NCBI RefSeq assembly: GCF_018854015.1
Contig: NZ_JAAXYO010000182.1
Location: forward strand, 1-64,000
Direction of reading: 5' to 3'
Source of the DNA: Igneacidithiobacillus copahuensis
GTDB lineage: Bacteria > Pseudomonadota > Gammaproteobacteria > Acidithiobacillales > Acidithiobacillaceae
Length of the DNA: 64,000 nucleotides
Every line of letters begins with the position of its first letter. Position 1 is the stretch's first letter. This document shows positions 8,023-15,031 of the stretch, piece after piece. The position numbers and the translations under genes are program-made. The notes below the pieces were generated by a model, which saw only the letters and a program-made list of their open reading frames with translations, did no database searches and had not been told where the DNA came from.

Positions 8023-8040
8023 CGTTCATAAAAGTGTCAT
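8023..8040 (+). promoter_or_regulatory. PHO-box-like repeat facing the MFS gene
   Basis: CGTTCAT (8023-8029) and GTGTCAT (8034-8040) are 11 bp apart with an AAAA spacer, close to the PhoB consensus. The repeat ends 47 bases before the MFS start codon. The exbB promoter array lies at nearly the same distance from its start codon. Confidence 0.65.
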
Positions 8041-8087
8041 AATAATATGCTACGCTTCGAGTTTCGTCAGAACACGCAGGTGCATTC

Positions 8088-9464
8088 ATGGATGCGGTCA
8101 ACGCTCTCGATCGGCAGGCGGTCACGCGGAAACATCGGCGCATATTGTGGGCCTCAGGTTTGGGCATTTTTCTCGATGGCTATGACCTCAGCATCATGGC
8201 GATCGCCCTCATTCTGCTCAAGGAGCAATGGCATCTGACGCCATCCGAATTAGGGGGGCTGGGTACAGCGGCGCTGGTGGGAGGATTATTCGGTGGACCG
8301 ATTGCCGATCGCTGGGGGCGTAAAACGATCTACCTGATCGATATCGCTGCATTTTTCTTCGCGGCATTGCTCTCCGGCTTTGCCTGGGATGCCACCTCAC
8401 TGATCGTTTTGCGTTTTTTCCTGGGGCTCGGGGTGGGAGCAGACTACCCCCTGAGCTCCACCTACATGGCCGAATTCCTCCCCAAAAAATCACGTGGTGC
8501 GGCAATGACCTGGATTTTCGGGCTGTGGATGGGAGGGGCGCTGGTATCAAGTATCGTTGGGCTCCTTCTTCTGCACACCGGTCCCGACGCCTGGCGATGG
8601 ATGCTGGTTTCCGGCGCAGTACCGGCGGTGCTGGTGCTGTGGCTCCGGCGTAATTTGCCGGAGTCACCGCGTTGGTTCATCCGTCGTGGCCGCCTGCAGG
8701 AGGCCAGCGAGGTCGTCACCTGGCTCGCGCCGCAGCTCAGTGAATCCGAGCGGCACGCCGCGTTACAAGAGCTGGCCGCCAGCATGGATGGGGCAAAGCA
8801 ACACAATTGGTTCGATCTGTTCGGCAAAACCTATCTTCGCCGCACCCTCTATGCCGCCATCCCCTGGTTTCTGATGGACGTGATGGGATACGCCATGGCC
8901 ATCTTCCTGCCTATCATGCTGTTGCATCTGGGGCTACACACGCAGGAGCAGGCGGTGATCGGGAATGCGCTTTTCACGGCAAGCTTTGTCTTCGGCTGGG
9001 TACCTCTGGCCCTGCTCATTGACCGGATCGGTCGGCGCAAGACGCAGATCTGGGGTTTTCTTGGGGACGCCGTCGGTCTGGCACTGGTTGGTGCCTTCGC
9101 CCTAACGGGGCAACCGCCCTTCGCCATCGTCGCCGTGGGCCTGATCCTTTTTCAGGTCGCCAACAGTTTCGGGCCCGGCAACACTACCTGGATCATTCCT
9201 ACCGAGCTCTATCCGACCGAGCTACGCGCCAGCGGTCATGGTTTCAGTACGGCATTCAGTCGGGTCGGCGCTGCCACCAGTGTCTTTTTGTTGCCCATTC
9301 TCCAGGCACATTTTGGCATCGGTGGCTTGCTGCTCATCCTGGCTTCCGCGGGCCTGTTGGGCGCAGTGCTGACGCAGATCCTGGGGGTAGAGATGGCGGG
9401 CGAGACCTTACCGGAGACGGGTGGCAAGCCGGATCCCGAGGTGATTGCCCGGGAAGCGGCCTGA
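8088..9464 (+). CDS. Major facilitator superfamily transporter, probably Pho-regulated
   Basis: The 458-residue protein has 12 predicted spans and sugar/metabolite-porter signatures: GIFLDGYDLSIMAIAL in helix 1, GGPIADRWGRKTIY after helix 2, and LPESPRWFIRRGR in the central loop. ELYPTELRASGHG precedes the last helices. The D(R/K)xGR-type motif recurs in the second half (LIDRIGRRKTQIW). It resembles the proton symporters for phosphate, organophosphate or aromatic acids. The PHO-box-like promoter and the absence of phosphate or phosphonate ABC transporters nearby make an inner-membrane carrier for a phosphorus compound attractive, but the substrate cannot be read from sequence. Its stop abuts the convergent agt-like gene without any gap. 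Confidence 0.8.
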   Translation: MDAVNALDRQAVTRKHRRILWASGLGIFLDGYDLSIMAIALILLKEQWHLTPSELGGLGTAALVGGLFGGPIADRWGRKTIYLIDIAAFFFAALLSGFAWDATSLIVLRFFLGLGVGADYPLSSTYMAEFLPKKSRGAAMTWIFGLWMGGALVSSIVGLLLLHTGPDAWRWMLVSGAVPAVLVLWLRRNLPESPRWFIRRGRLQEASEVVTWLAPQLSESERHAALQELAASMDGAKQHNWFDLFGKTYLRRTLYAAIPWFLMDVMGYAMAIFLPIMLLHLGLHTQEQAVIGNALFTASFVFGWVPLALLIDRIGRRKTQIWGFLGDAVGLALVGAFALTGQPPFAIVAVGLILFQVANSFGPGNTTWIIPTELYPTELRASGHGFSTAFSRVGAATSVFLLPILQAHFGIGGLLLILASAGLLGAVLTQILGVEMAGETLPETGGKPDPEVIAREAA

Positions 9465-10481
9465 TTACGTCCCCTGCACCGGAACCAGGTGGCGGAGAAA
9501 ATCCGCCGTACATTTGTCCCAGCTATACTGCAGGGCGGCGTTGCGACAGTCGTCGCGGCGCAGGTCCAGCGCAAGAATGGCTGCCTCCCGCAGGTCATCA
9601 CGCAGAAAGCCGTTGATCCCATCGACAATACTCGCTTGCGGACCTGTGACCGGATAAGCCGCCACGGGCACGCCGCAGGCATTCGCCTCGCGTATCACGA
9701 GACCGAGGGTGTCGGTACGGCTGGGAAAGACCATGACATCGGCAGCTGCCACATGGCGGCTCAGCTCCTCGCCGTGCTGCATGCCATGCCAATGCACATC
9801 CGGGTATTGTTCACGCAACTCCGCAGCCTGCGGTCCGTCGCCAATGATGTGCTTGCTGCCCGGCAGTTCGAGGCGAAGAAAATCTTCCACATTCTTTTCG
9901 ATGGCCACCCGACCAAAATACACGAAGGCTGGACGCTTTCCCGGAAGCAAGGCGGCCGGATCCTGATCTGGCCAGGGACGAAAGAGATCGCTATCGACGC
10001 CGCGGCTCCACTGCACCAGATTGCGGAAACCCCAGCCCCGCAACTCGTCGGCCAAAGCGACATTGGACACCATGGTGTGTGCGGCGCCGTTATGGAACCT
10101 GCGCAGGAAAGCATAGCTCCAGGCGAGGGGTACGGGGGATCTGGCGGCTAGATATTCCGCAAAGCGGGTATGGAAGGACGTGGTGAACTGCCATTGGTGG
10201 CCTGCGCACCATAGCCGTGCGGCAAGGCCGAGAGGCCCTTCGGTAGCGATGTGTATCGCATCTGGGCGGTATTCCTGGAAAGTCTGTCGGACCAGGGCGA
10301 AAGGCTGGGTAGCAAGAGGGATTTCTGGATAGCTGGGACAGGGTATGGTGGCACCCGCACCGCTATGAAGCACCCGCACTTCGTACCCGAGCCTTTGCAG
10401 TTCCTGTACCGTCGCCTGTAAGGCGCGGACGACTCCATTCACCTGGGGGGACCAGGCATCGGTAACCAAGGCGATTTTCAT
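9465..10481 (-). CDS. GT4-type glycosyltransferase, Agt/SqdX-like
   Basis: The start at MKIALVTDAWSPQVNGVVRA is set by an ATGA overlap with the plcP-like gene and a GGAGA site. The 338-residue protein is a GT-B fold retaining glycosyltransferase. The amino-terminal motif is the diacylglycerol-glycosyltransferase signature, FVYFGRVAIEKNVEDFL opens the second domain near residue 195, and the sugar-nucleotide site reads FPSRTDTLGLVIREANACG with the EX7E-type pair. In alphaproteobacteria the gene coupled to plcP (agt) makes glycolipids from diacylglycerol under phosphate starvation, and SqdX uses UDP-sulfoquinovose the same way. With sqdB 1.6 kb away, either glycolipid or sulfolipid synthesis is possible. 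It acts at the inner membrane. Confidence 0.8.
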   Translation of the reverse strand: MKIALVTDAWSPQVNGVVRALQATVQELQRLGYEVRVLHSGAGATIPCPSYPEIPLATQPFALVRQTFQEYRPDAIHIATEGPLGLAARLWCAGHQWQFTTSFHTRFAEYLAARSPVPLAWSYAFLRRFHNGAAHTMVSNVALADELRGWGFRNLVQWSRGVDSDLFRPWPDQDPAALLPGKRPAFVYFGRVAIEKNVEDFLRLELPGSKHIIGDGPQAAELREQYPDVHWHGMQHGEELSRHVAAADVMVFPSRTDTLGLVIREANACGVPVAAYPVTGPQASIVDGINGFLRDDLREAAILALDLRRDDCRNAALQYSWDKCTADFLRHLVPVQGT

Positions 10482-11287
10482 TCTGTCTCCAGATCCGGCC
10501 AACGAACCAGCCGTAGGGTGCCGTCAAAGTCCTCGACCAAGGCGGTGCAGCTCTCCACCCAGTCGCCATCGTTGTAGTATTCAATGCCGTTCATCTGCTT
10601 GATTTCGGCGTGATGGATATGGCCGCAGACCACACCGTCATAACCGCCCCGGCGGCATTCCCGGGCGACGAATTCCTCGTACTGGCTGATGAACTGGACG
10701 GCACGCTTGATACGATGTTTGATAAAGGCGCTCAAGGACCAATGACTGCGGATCCCCAGCAGTCGGTTGAGGCGCTGATGCCATCGGTTTAGAGTCAGCA
10801 ACAGGCTGTAGCCGCGGTCGCCCAGATGCGTGAGCCAGCGGGCATAGTGCATGCTGAGGTCGAATTGGTCGCCGTGGGTGATCCACAAGCGCCGTCCGTT
10901 GGCGGTTTGGTGGACACAATGCGGAACAATCCGGATTTCTCCCACAGCGAGTCGGTGCTCGTCGCCCTCCAGAAAGGAGTCCAGCAGACCCAGAACGGGA
11001 TCGTGATTGCCCTGTACGTAGGTGACCTGCACCCCTGCCCGGGCCTGACGCAGCACCTTCTGAATGACGGTGCTGTGGGCAACGGGCCAGTACCAGCGCC
11101 GTTTCAGGGCCCAGAAATCAATGATGTCGCCCACCAGATAGAGGTACTCGGCTTCGTAGTGGCGAAGAAAATCCAGTAATGCCTCGGCCTGACAGCCCTT
11201 GCTACCCAGGTGGATGTCGGAAACAAAGATGGCCCGGCAGTTGCCGCGCCAGGTTTTGGGGAGTAAGGCTTGCTGCAATTCGGTCAT
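10478..11287 (-). CDS. plcP: PlcP-like phospholipase C, calcineurin-type phosphoesterase
   Basis: All metal-binding motifs of the calcineurin-like superfamily are present: SDIHLGS near residue 24, GDIIDFW near 53, GNHD near 95 and GHIHHAE near 225. The segment GCQAEALLDFLRHYEAEYLY and the Lys-Arg-x-x-Trp-Tyr-Trp-Pro segment after GDIIDFW are typical of PlcP. PlcP is often mis-annotated as UDP-2,3-diacylglucosamine diphosphatase. It removes phospholipid head groups, leaving diacylglycerol. The coupled glycosyltransferase would then turn that diacylglycerol into phosphorus-free lipid. It shares a 197-base divergent promoter region with the PHO-box array in front of the regulator. LpxH-type activity remains a weaker alternative. 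Confidence 0.8.
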   Translation of the reverse strand: MTELQQALLPKTWRGNCRAIFVSDIHLGSKGCQAEALLDFLRHYEAEYLYLVGDIIDFWALKRRWYWPVAHSTVIQKVLRQARAGVQVTYVQGNHDPVLGLLDSFLEGDEHRLAVGEIRIVPHCVHQTANGRRLWITHGDQFDLSMHYARWLTHLGDRGYSLLLTLNRWHQRLNRLLGIRSHWSLSAFIKHRIKRAVQFISQYEEFVARECRRGGYDGVVCGHIHHAEIKQMNGIEYYNDGDWVESCTALVEDFDGTLRLVRWPDLETE

Positions 11288-11379
11288 GCAGGATGTTTTG
11301 GCCGAGGATCTCGGCGAATTATAGCCAGGTCGTGAAAGTTTTGTCTCGCATTTTCGCGATATCGTCCGTAGTCAGCATA

Positions 11380-11419
11380 CTGTCACAAAAGTGTCATAAA
11401 AGATTCATAAAAACGTCAC
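11380..11419 (+). promoter_or_regulatory. PHO-box array, four elements
   Basis: Four seven-base elements follow each other at exactly 11 bp: CTGTCAC at 11380, GTGTCAT at 11391, GATTCAT at 11402 and ACGTCAC at 11413. The spacers are AAAA, AAAA and AAAA. This is the classic double PHO box. It ends 66 bases before the regulator start and lies 93 bases before the divergent plcP-like gene, so it may control both. If the regulator itself binds it, the gene is autoregulated. Confidence 0.8.
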
Positions 11420-11484
11420 ATAAAAACGTTACACTACTGCGTCAGAAAGCCTCATTTGTACGCAAAAACGCACAGGGGATCACC

Positions 11485-12270
11485 ATGATCTATGCCCTCA
11501 TCGCTGAAAGCATGCATCACGCCATACACCTGCGTGATCTCTTGACCCTGCTTGCCGCCACCCGCTGGGAGGAGATCGATCCACTGTACCATGCACGCGT
11601 GATGCTGCATGGCGATGGACCCTTCACCGATTCTCTGGAGAAGCGGTTGCGTAGCCAGCGGGCCGTGCCCAGGCAGGTACAGAATGTTGCGGCGCTCGGT
11701 ACACAGTTGCGGCAGTGGTCGCCGCAGCTGCTGATTTTCGCTGACTGGGGCAGCCAGCTAGCTGCCACCTTGCAGGAGAGTCAGGAACAACTTCTCCATT
11801 GTGGCACAGCGGTTATGGCGCTCGGTCCTGAGGGCGACGAGGAGGCGATGATCGCCCTCGACGCCGGTGTCAATGTCTACGTGGGAACGCCTGCCAGCGA
11901 GGCACTAGTGCTGGCCCAAGCGACTGCGCTGCTGCGGCATGGACACGCTTGGGAACAAATGGCGATCGATATTCCGGGGATCCTGCGTGTCGATCCGGAA
12001 AGTCGTCGCGTATATATCTTTGACAAGGAATTGCACCTGACCAAACGGCTGTTCCACTTGTTTCACTACATGGCGCAGCAGTCGGAACGTGCCTTTTCGC
12101 CGACGGAGATCGCGCAGCACCTGACGATGAGCAAGAGGCAGGTGCAACAGAACACCGTGGCGGCGCAGATTCACCGTCTACGCAAACGGATGGAGGAGGT
12201 CGATGCCTCCAGCTGGTTGCAGACCGTGCACGGATTTGGTTATCGCCTAAGCATTCCGCGGGCGAAATAA
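11485..12270 (+). CDS. PhoB/OmpR-fold regulator with degenerate receiver domain
   Basis: The start has a GGGGAT site. The carboxy-terminal half (about 165-260) is a winged-helix DNA-binding domain ending in VHGFGYRLSI, the OmpR/PhoB wing signature. The amino-terminal ~150 residues have the length of a receiver but poor active-site chemistry. Asp87 (LLIFADWG) could be the phospho-acceptor. The acidic pair after strand 1 is reduced to AES, the Thr/Ser of strand 4 is replaced (AVMALG), and the usual Lys-Pro is GTP (YVGTPAS). No histidine kinase gene is adjacent. It is embedded in PHO-box promoters on both sides. It may be an atypical PhoB or a secondary regulator controlled by a PhoB encoded elsewhere. 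Confidence 0.75.
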   Translation: MIYALIAESMHHAIHLRDLLTLLAATRWEEIDPLYHARVMLHGDGPFTDSLEKRLRSQRAVPRQVQNVAALGTQLRQWSPQLLIFADWGSQLAATLQESQEQLLHCGTAVMALGPEGDEEAMIALDAGVNVYVGTPASEALVLAQATALLRHGHAWEQMAIDIPGILRVDPESRRVYIFDKELHLTKRLFHLFHYMAQQSERAFSPTEIAQHLTMSKRQVQQNTVAAQIHRLRKRMEEVDASSWLQTVHGFGYRLSIPRAK

Positions 12271-12280
12271 GGGCTTTCAA

Positions 12281-12320
12281 GTGTCATATTTTTGTCATCT
12301 AGGCTTCATCATAGTGTCAC
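12281..12320 (+). promoter_or_regulatory. PHO-box array upstream of exbB operon, four elements
   Basis: GTGTCAT at 12281, TTGTCAT at 12292, GCTTCAT at 12303 and GTGTCAC at 12314 are spaced exactly 11 bp, with four-base spacers. The array starts 10 bases after the regulator stop and ends 46 bases before the exbB start. It should give the TonB-RNase-phospholipase operon its own phosphate-responsive promoter. Confidence 0.8.
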
Positions 12321-12366
12321 ATGATTCTGATACGTTGAGGCCTTCGCAAAACAGGAGAGTATTTTC

Positions 12367-13053
12367 GTGAACATCGCTTACCTCGTACATCTGGCCAACT
12401 ATTCCGATGGCATCCTATATTTCCTGATGGCTCTGTTACTGATCGAACTGGCCGTCATGGTCGACCGCTTCTGGTACCTGCGCCGCACCTTGGCGCGCGG
12501 TGACGCTATCGTTCACGAACTGGCCGGTCATGGTCGACTGGACCGTGCCGTACTCGACCGTCTCGCCGAACAGGCTGGCGGTCTGCCGGAAGCGAGCCTG
12601 TTGCGCATGGCGGCCAGCCATGCCGGCCAGGTCAAGGGCGATGCCCTGGCCAATCGTCTGGAAGAAGCGGTGATCGTGCTCGCTCCCCAACTTGATCGCC
12701 GTCTCTGGTTGCTCGATACCATCATCACCTTGGCACCGCTGCTCGGTCTCTTTGGTACGATTATCGGCATGTTCCACGCTTTCCATGTGCTGGCAGCGCC
12801 AGGTCATGCACCCACGGAAGTTACCGCGGGCGTCGCCGATGCCCTGGTGGCCACGGCCTCTGGTCTTTTTATTGCCATTCTGGGCCTGCTCACCTTCAAT
12901 GCCTTCAACAATCAGGTACGCATGATCTTGTTGCAGCTCGATTCGGTGAAGACCATGCTGCTCAATCGCATGGATGGACAGCCCATGCTGCATCCCGATG
13001 CCGATCCCAGTGAATCTTCAGTGCAGCCAGTAGCCATGGCGAGGGCCGGCTGA
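12367..13053 (+). CDS. exbB: ExbB/TolQ-family proton channel protein
   Basis: This is the proton-channel subunit of a TonB energy-transducing complex in the inner membrane. It has 228 residues and three spans: about residues 15-37 (ILYFLMALLLIELAVMVDRF), 118-138 (LDTIITLAPLLGLFGTIIGM, the conserved MotA/TolQ/ExbB pore helix) and 153-178. The GTG start has an AGGAGAG site nine bases upstream. Its TGA overlaps the exbD ATG by one base. Following genes make this a TonB set rather than Tol-Pal, since tolA, tolB and pal are absent. Confidence 0.88.
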   Translation: MNIAYLVHLANYSDGILYFLMALLLIELAVMVDRFWYLRRTLARGDAIVHELAGHGRLDRAVLDRLAEQAGGLPEASLLRMAASHAGQVKGDALANRLEEAVIVLAPQLDRRLWLLDTIITLAPLLGLFGTIIGMFHAFHVLAAPGHAPTEVTAGVADALVATASGLFIAILGLLTFNAFNNQVRMILLQLDSVKTMLLNRMDGQPMLHPDADPSESSVQPVAMARAG

Positions 13054-13451
13054 TGGAGCGGCGTTATTTCGAACGCAAGAAGGGGCGCGTCGAGATCATC
13101 CCGATGATTGACATCATGCTGTTTCTGCTGGTGTTCTTTATCATGATCACGATCCAGATGATTCCGGACCAGGGCCTCAATCTGCAGCTGCCGCAGTCGA
13201 GCGAGGCGAAGCAGTTGCCGCGCCCTCACATGACCATCAACATTCAAGAGGATGGTACGGTAGTGGTCAAAAATCAGCACTATGATCTGGCGGGGCTCGA
13301 GAATCTTATCCGCGGGGACGGCGATCCGGGCAAGACTGTGATTACCATTGCCGCGGACAAGGCCGTGGCCTACCAGAAGTTCATCAACGTCATGGATACC
13401 TGCCAGAAGGCGGGCGCCAGCGATATCGGCCTGGCGGCCAAGGCGAGCTGA
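13053..13451 (+). CDS. exbD: ExbD/TolR-family biopolymer transport protein
   Basis: This is the partner of ExbB in the TonB motor. The 132-residue protein has one amino-terminal transmembrane helix carrying the essential protonatable Asp (IIPMIDIMLFLLVFFIMITI), then a periplasmic domain ending in a typical ExbD segment (VITIAADKAVAYQKFINVMD). It overlaps exbB by one base and precedes tonB by one base. Confidence 0.9.
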   Translation: MERRYFERKKGRVEIIPMIDIMLFLLVFFIMITIQMIPDQGLNLQLPQSSEAKQLPRPHMTINIQEDGTVVVKNQHYDLAGLENLIRGDGDPGKTVITIAADKAVAYQKFINVMDTCQKAGASDIGLAAKAS

Positions 13452-13452
13452 G

Positions 13453-14175
13453 ATGAGCGCTGTACTGTCTCCGCGTTCCCCGGCGCCTCAGCCCAAAGGG
13501 TATTTCGGTCGGGCGTTGATCATCGGTGCCGTCATCGAGCTTGCGCTGGTGGCAGGACTGATCTGGGTCAGCAACCAGAAGAGTCCACCGCCACCGCCCA
13601 AACCCAAGCGGATTGCCATTCATATGGTGCAGCCGCCCAAGCCCAAGCCGGTGCCGCCACCACCCAAGCCGGTGGTACACCCAAAGCCGCTACCGAAGCC
13701 CATTCCGCATCCGGTGCCAAAGCCGGTTCCGCACCCAATCCCACATCCGGTGGTGCATCACGCGCCAACGCCCAAACCATTGGTGGCCAAGACGCCTATG
13801 CCCATGGCACCCGTCGTGCCGCCAGCACCCCCGGTGACGCCGCCACCGCCGCCTCCGCCAGCACCGAGTCCGGCCTTGGCTCAGGCCGCTATTGCTCGCT
13901 ATGCGGCCTTAGTGCGCGCACAGGTGCAATCCGATGCCCATGTACCGGAAGCGGTACGGCTGATGCACCTGAGTGGTACGGCGGTGATCAGCTTCGAATT
14001 GACACCCTCCGGCCAATTGCTTTGGGCGCGGCTGGCGCAATCGAGTGGAGTGGGAGCGATTGACCGCGCTGCCTTGCAAGCGGTCAAGAGCGGAGCGTAT
14101 CCGCCGTTTACCAAAGATATGCCGAAAAAAGCAACAGTCTTTGATGTAGAAGTACATCTATCTGCCAATTCATAA
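13453..14175 (+). CDS. tonB: TonB energy transducer
   Basis: TonB carries proton-motive energy to outer-membrane receptors. The 240-residue protein has one uncleaved anchor helix at about residues 18-37, an unusually long Pro-rich arm from about 43 to 145 built of KP, HP and PPP repeats (VPPPPKPVVHPKPLPKPIPH), and a TonB carboxy-terminal domain with SGTAVISFELTPSGQLLWA and AIDRAALQAVKSGAYPPFT. The start follows the exbD stop directly. The dedicated ExbBD-TonB set under PHO-like control probably serves the receptor at 25823-28165. Confidence 0.9.
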   Translation: MSAVLSPRSPAPQPKGYFGRALIIGAVIELALVAGLIWVSNQKSPPPPPKPKRIAIHMVQPPKPKPVPPPPKPVVHPKPLPKPIPHPVPKPVPHPIPHPVVHHAPTPKPLVAKTPMPMAPVVPPAPPVTPPPPPPPAPSPALAQAAIARYAALVRAQVQSDAHVPEAVRLMHLSGTAVISFELTPSGQLLWARLAQSSGVGAIDRAALQAVKSGAYPPFTKDMPKKATVFDVEVHLSANS

Positions 14176-14215
14176 TATTGCTCAGGCACGGGTAGCCGGC
14201 AATCTGGAGGGAGCT

Positions 14216-15016
14216 GTGAAAAAATTTGCGCTTGCGTGTTTGGCGCTGTTGAGTCTGTTTGTAGGCGGCGCCCAGGCCGAGACAGCCGTCGTGCCGGTTG
14301 TTCCGAACCTACGCTTTGCACACTACACCTTCGCCATGCTCTGGCAGCCTGGCGTTTGTGCCACCTGGACACGGGTGGGCGCCGCTTGTGACGATCTGAC
14401 GCCTGCGTCTCGCGCCAGCCAGCAGTGGAGTCTGCACGGTCTCTGGGCCAGCCGCCCGCAACAGCTCATTGCGAGTGGAATGGAGCCCAAAACCTGGTGG
14501 CAGCACGGCTGTTTTTGGTTCCAGAACCAGAGTACCGCCCCTCACGACAGTTGTTCGTTGCCCTCCCTCGAACTGTCGCCCGCAGTCAGCAGCGAGCTGA
14601 GCGCCAATATGCCCATGCGCAAGGTCTGCCTGGATCGCCATGAATATTACAAGCACGAGGCCTGTTTCGGGGAAAAGCCCGATCCCTTTTTTCAGACGGC
14701 CCTGCGCTTGTTGGGGGACGTCAATGCCAGCAGTTTTACGGCATACGTGCGGGATCACCGTGGGCAATGGGTCAAGCGCAACGATCTATTGCGCGCTTAT
14801 ACTACGGCATTTCATCTTCCCAATGCAGAGTCTCTAGAACTGCGTTGCGAGAGTAGTGACAACCATAGCGGCCACGAGCTGCAGGGTGAGGGAACCATCC
14901 TCACCGAGGCATGGATCACCATCCGTGCCAATGCCCTCCAGGAGTTTCCTCGTCCAGGCGCGTTTATGGCCGGACGGAAGGGAAATTGCGCAAAACTCAT
15001 CCATATTTTGCCCTAA
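14216..15016 (+). CDS. Secreted RNase T2-family ribonuclease
   Basis: It is an extracytoplasmic endoribonuclease expected to cut RNA to 3'-nucleotides through a 2',3'-cyclic intermediate. The GTG start has a GGAGG site and opens a 21-residue signal peptide ending QA-E. The two active-site blocks are visible: WSLHGLWAS near residue 75 (catalytic His) and RHEYYKHEACF near 140 (His, Glu, Lys, His). Ten or so Cys suit disulfides. The length of 266 residues is normal. It follows tonB by 40 bases and is followed at 15 bases by a phospholipase, so it is probably expressed for phosphorus scavenging from RNA. Confidence 0.85.
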   Translation: MKKFALACLALLSLFVGGAQAETAVVPVVPNLRFAHYTFAMLWQPGVCATWTRVGAACDDLTPASRASQQWSLHGLWASRPQQLIASGMEPKTWWQHGCFWFQNQSTAPHDSCSLPSLELSPAVSSELSANMPMRKVCLDRHEYYKHEACFGEKPDPFFQTALRLLGDVNASSFTAYVRDHRGQWVKRNDLLRAYTTAFHLPNAESLELRCESSDNHSGHELQGEGTILTEAWITIRANALQEFPRPGAFMAGRKGNCAKLIHILP

Positions 15017-15031
15017 GACAAGGAGCGTATT

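Noticed and set aside
10478..11287. Annotation as LpxH UDP-2,3-diacylglucosamine diphosphatase
   Set aside because: The superfamily motifs alone allow it, but the PlcP-type sequence after the first motif, the coupling to an Agt-like glycosyltransferase and the phosphate context favour PlcP. Kept as an alternative only.
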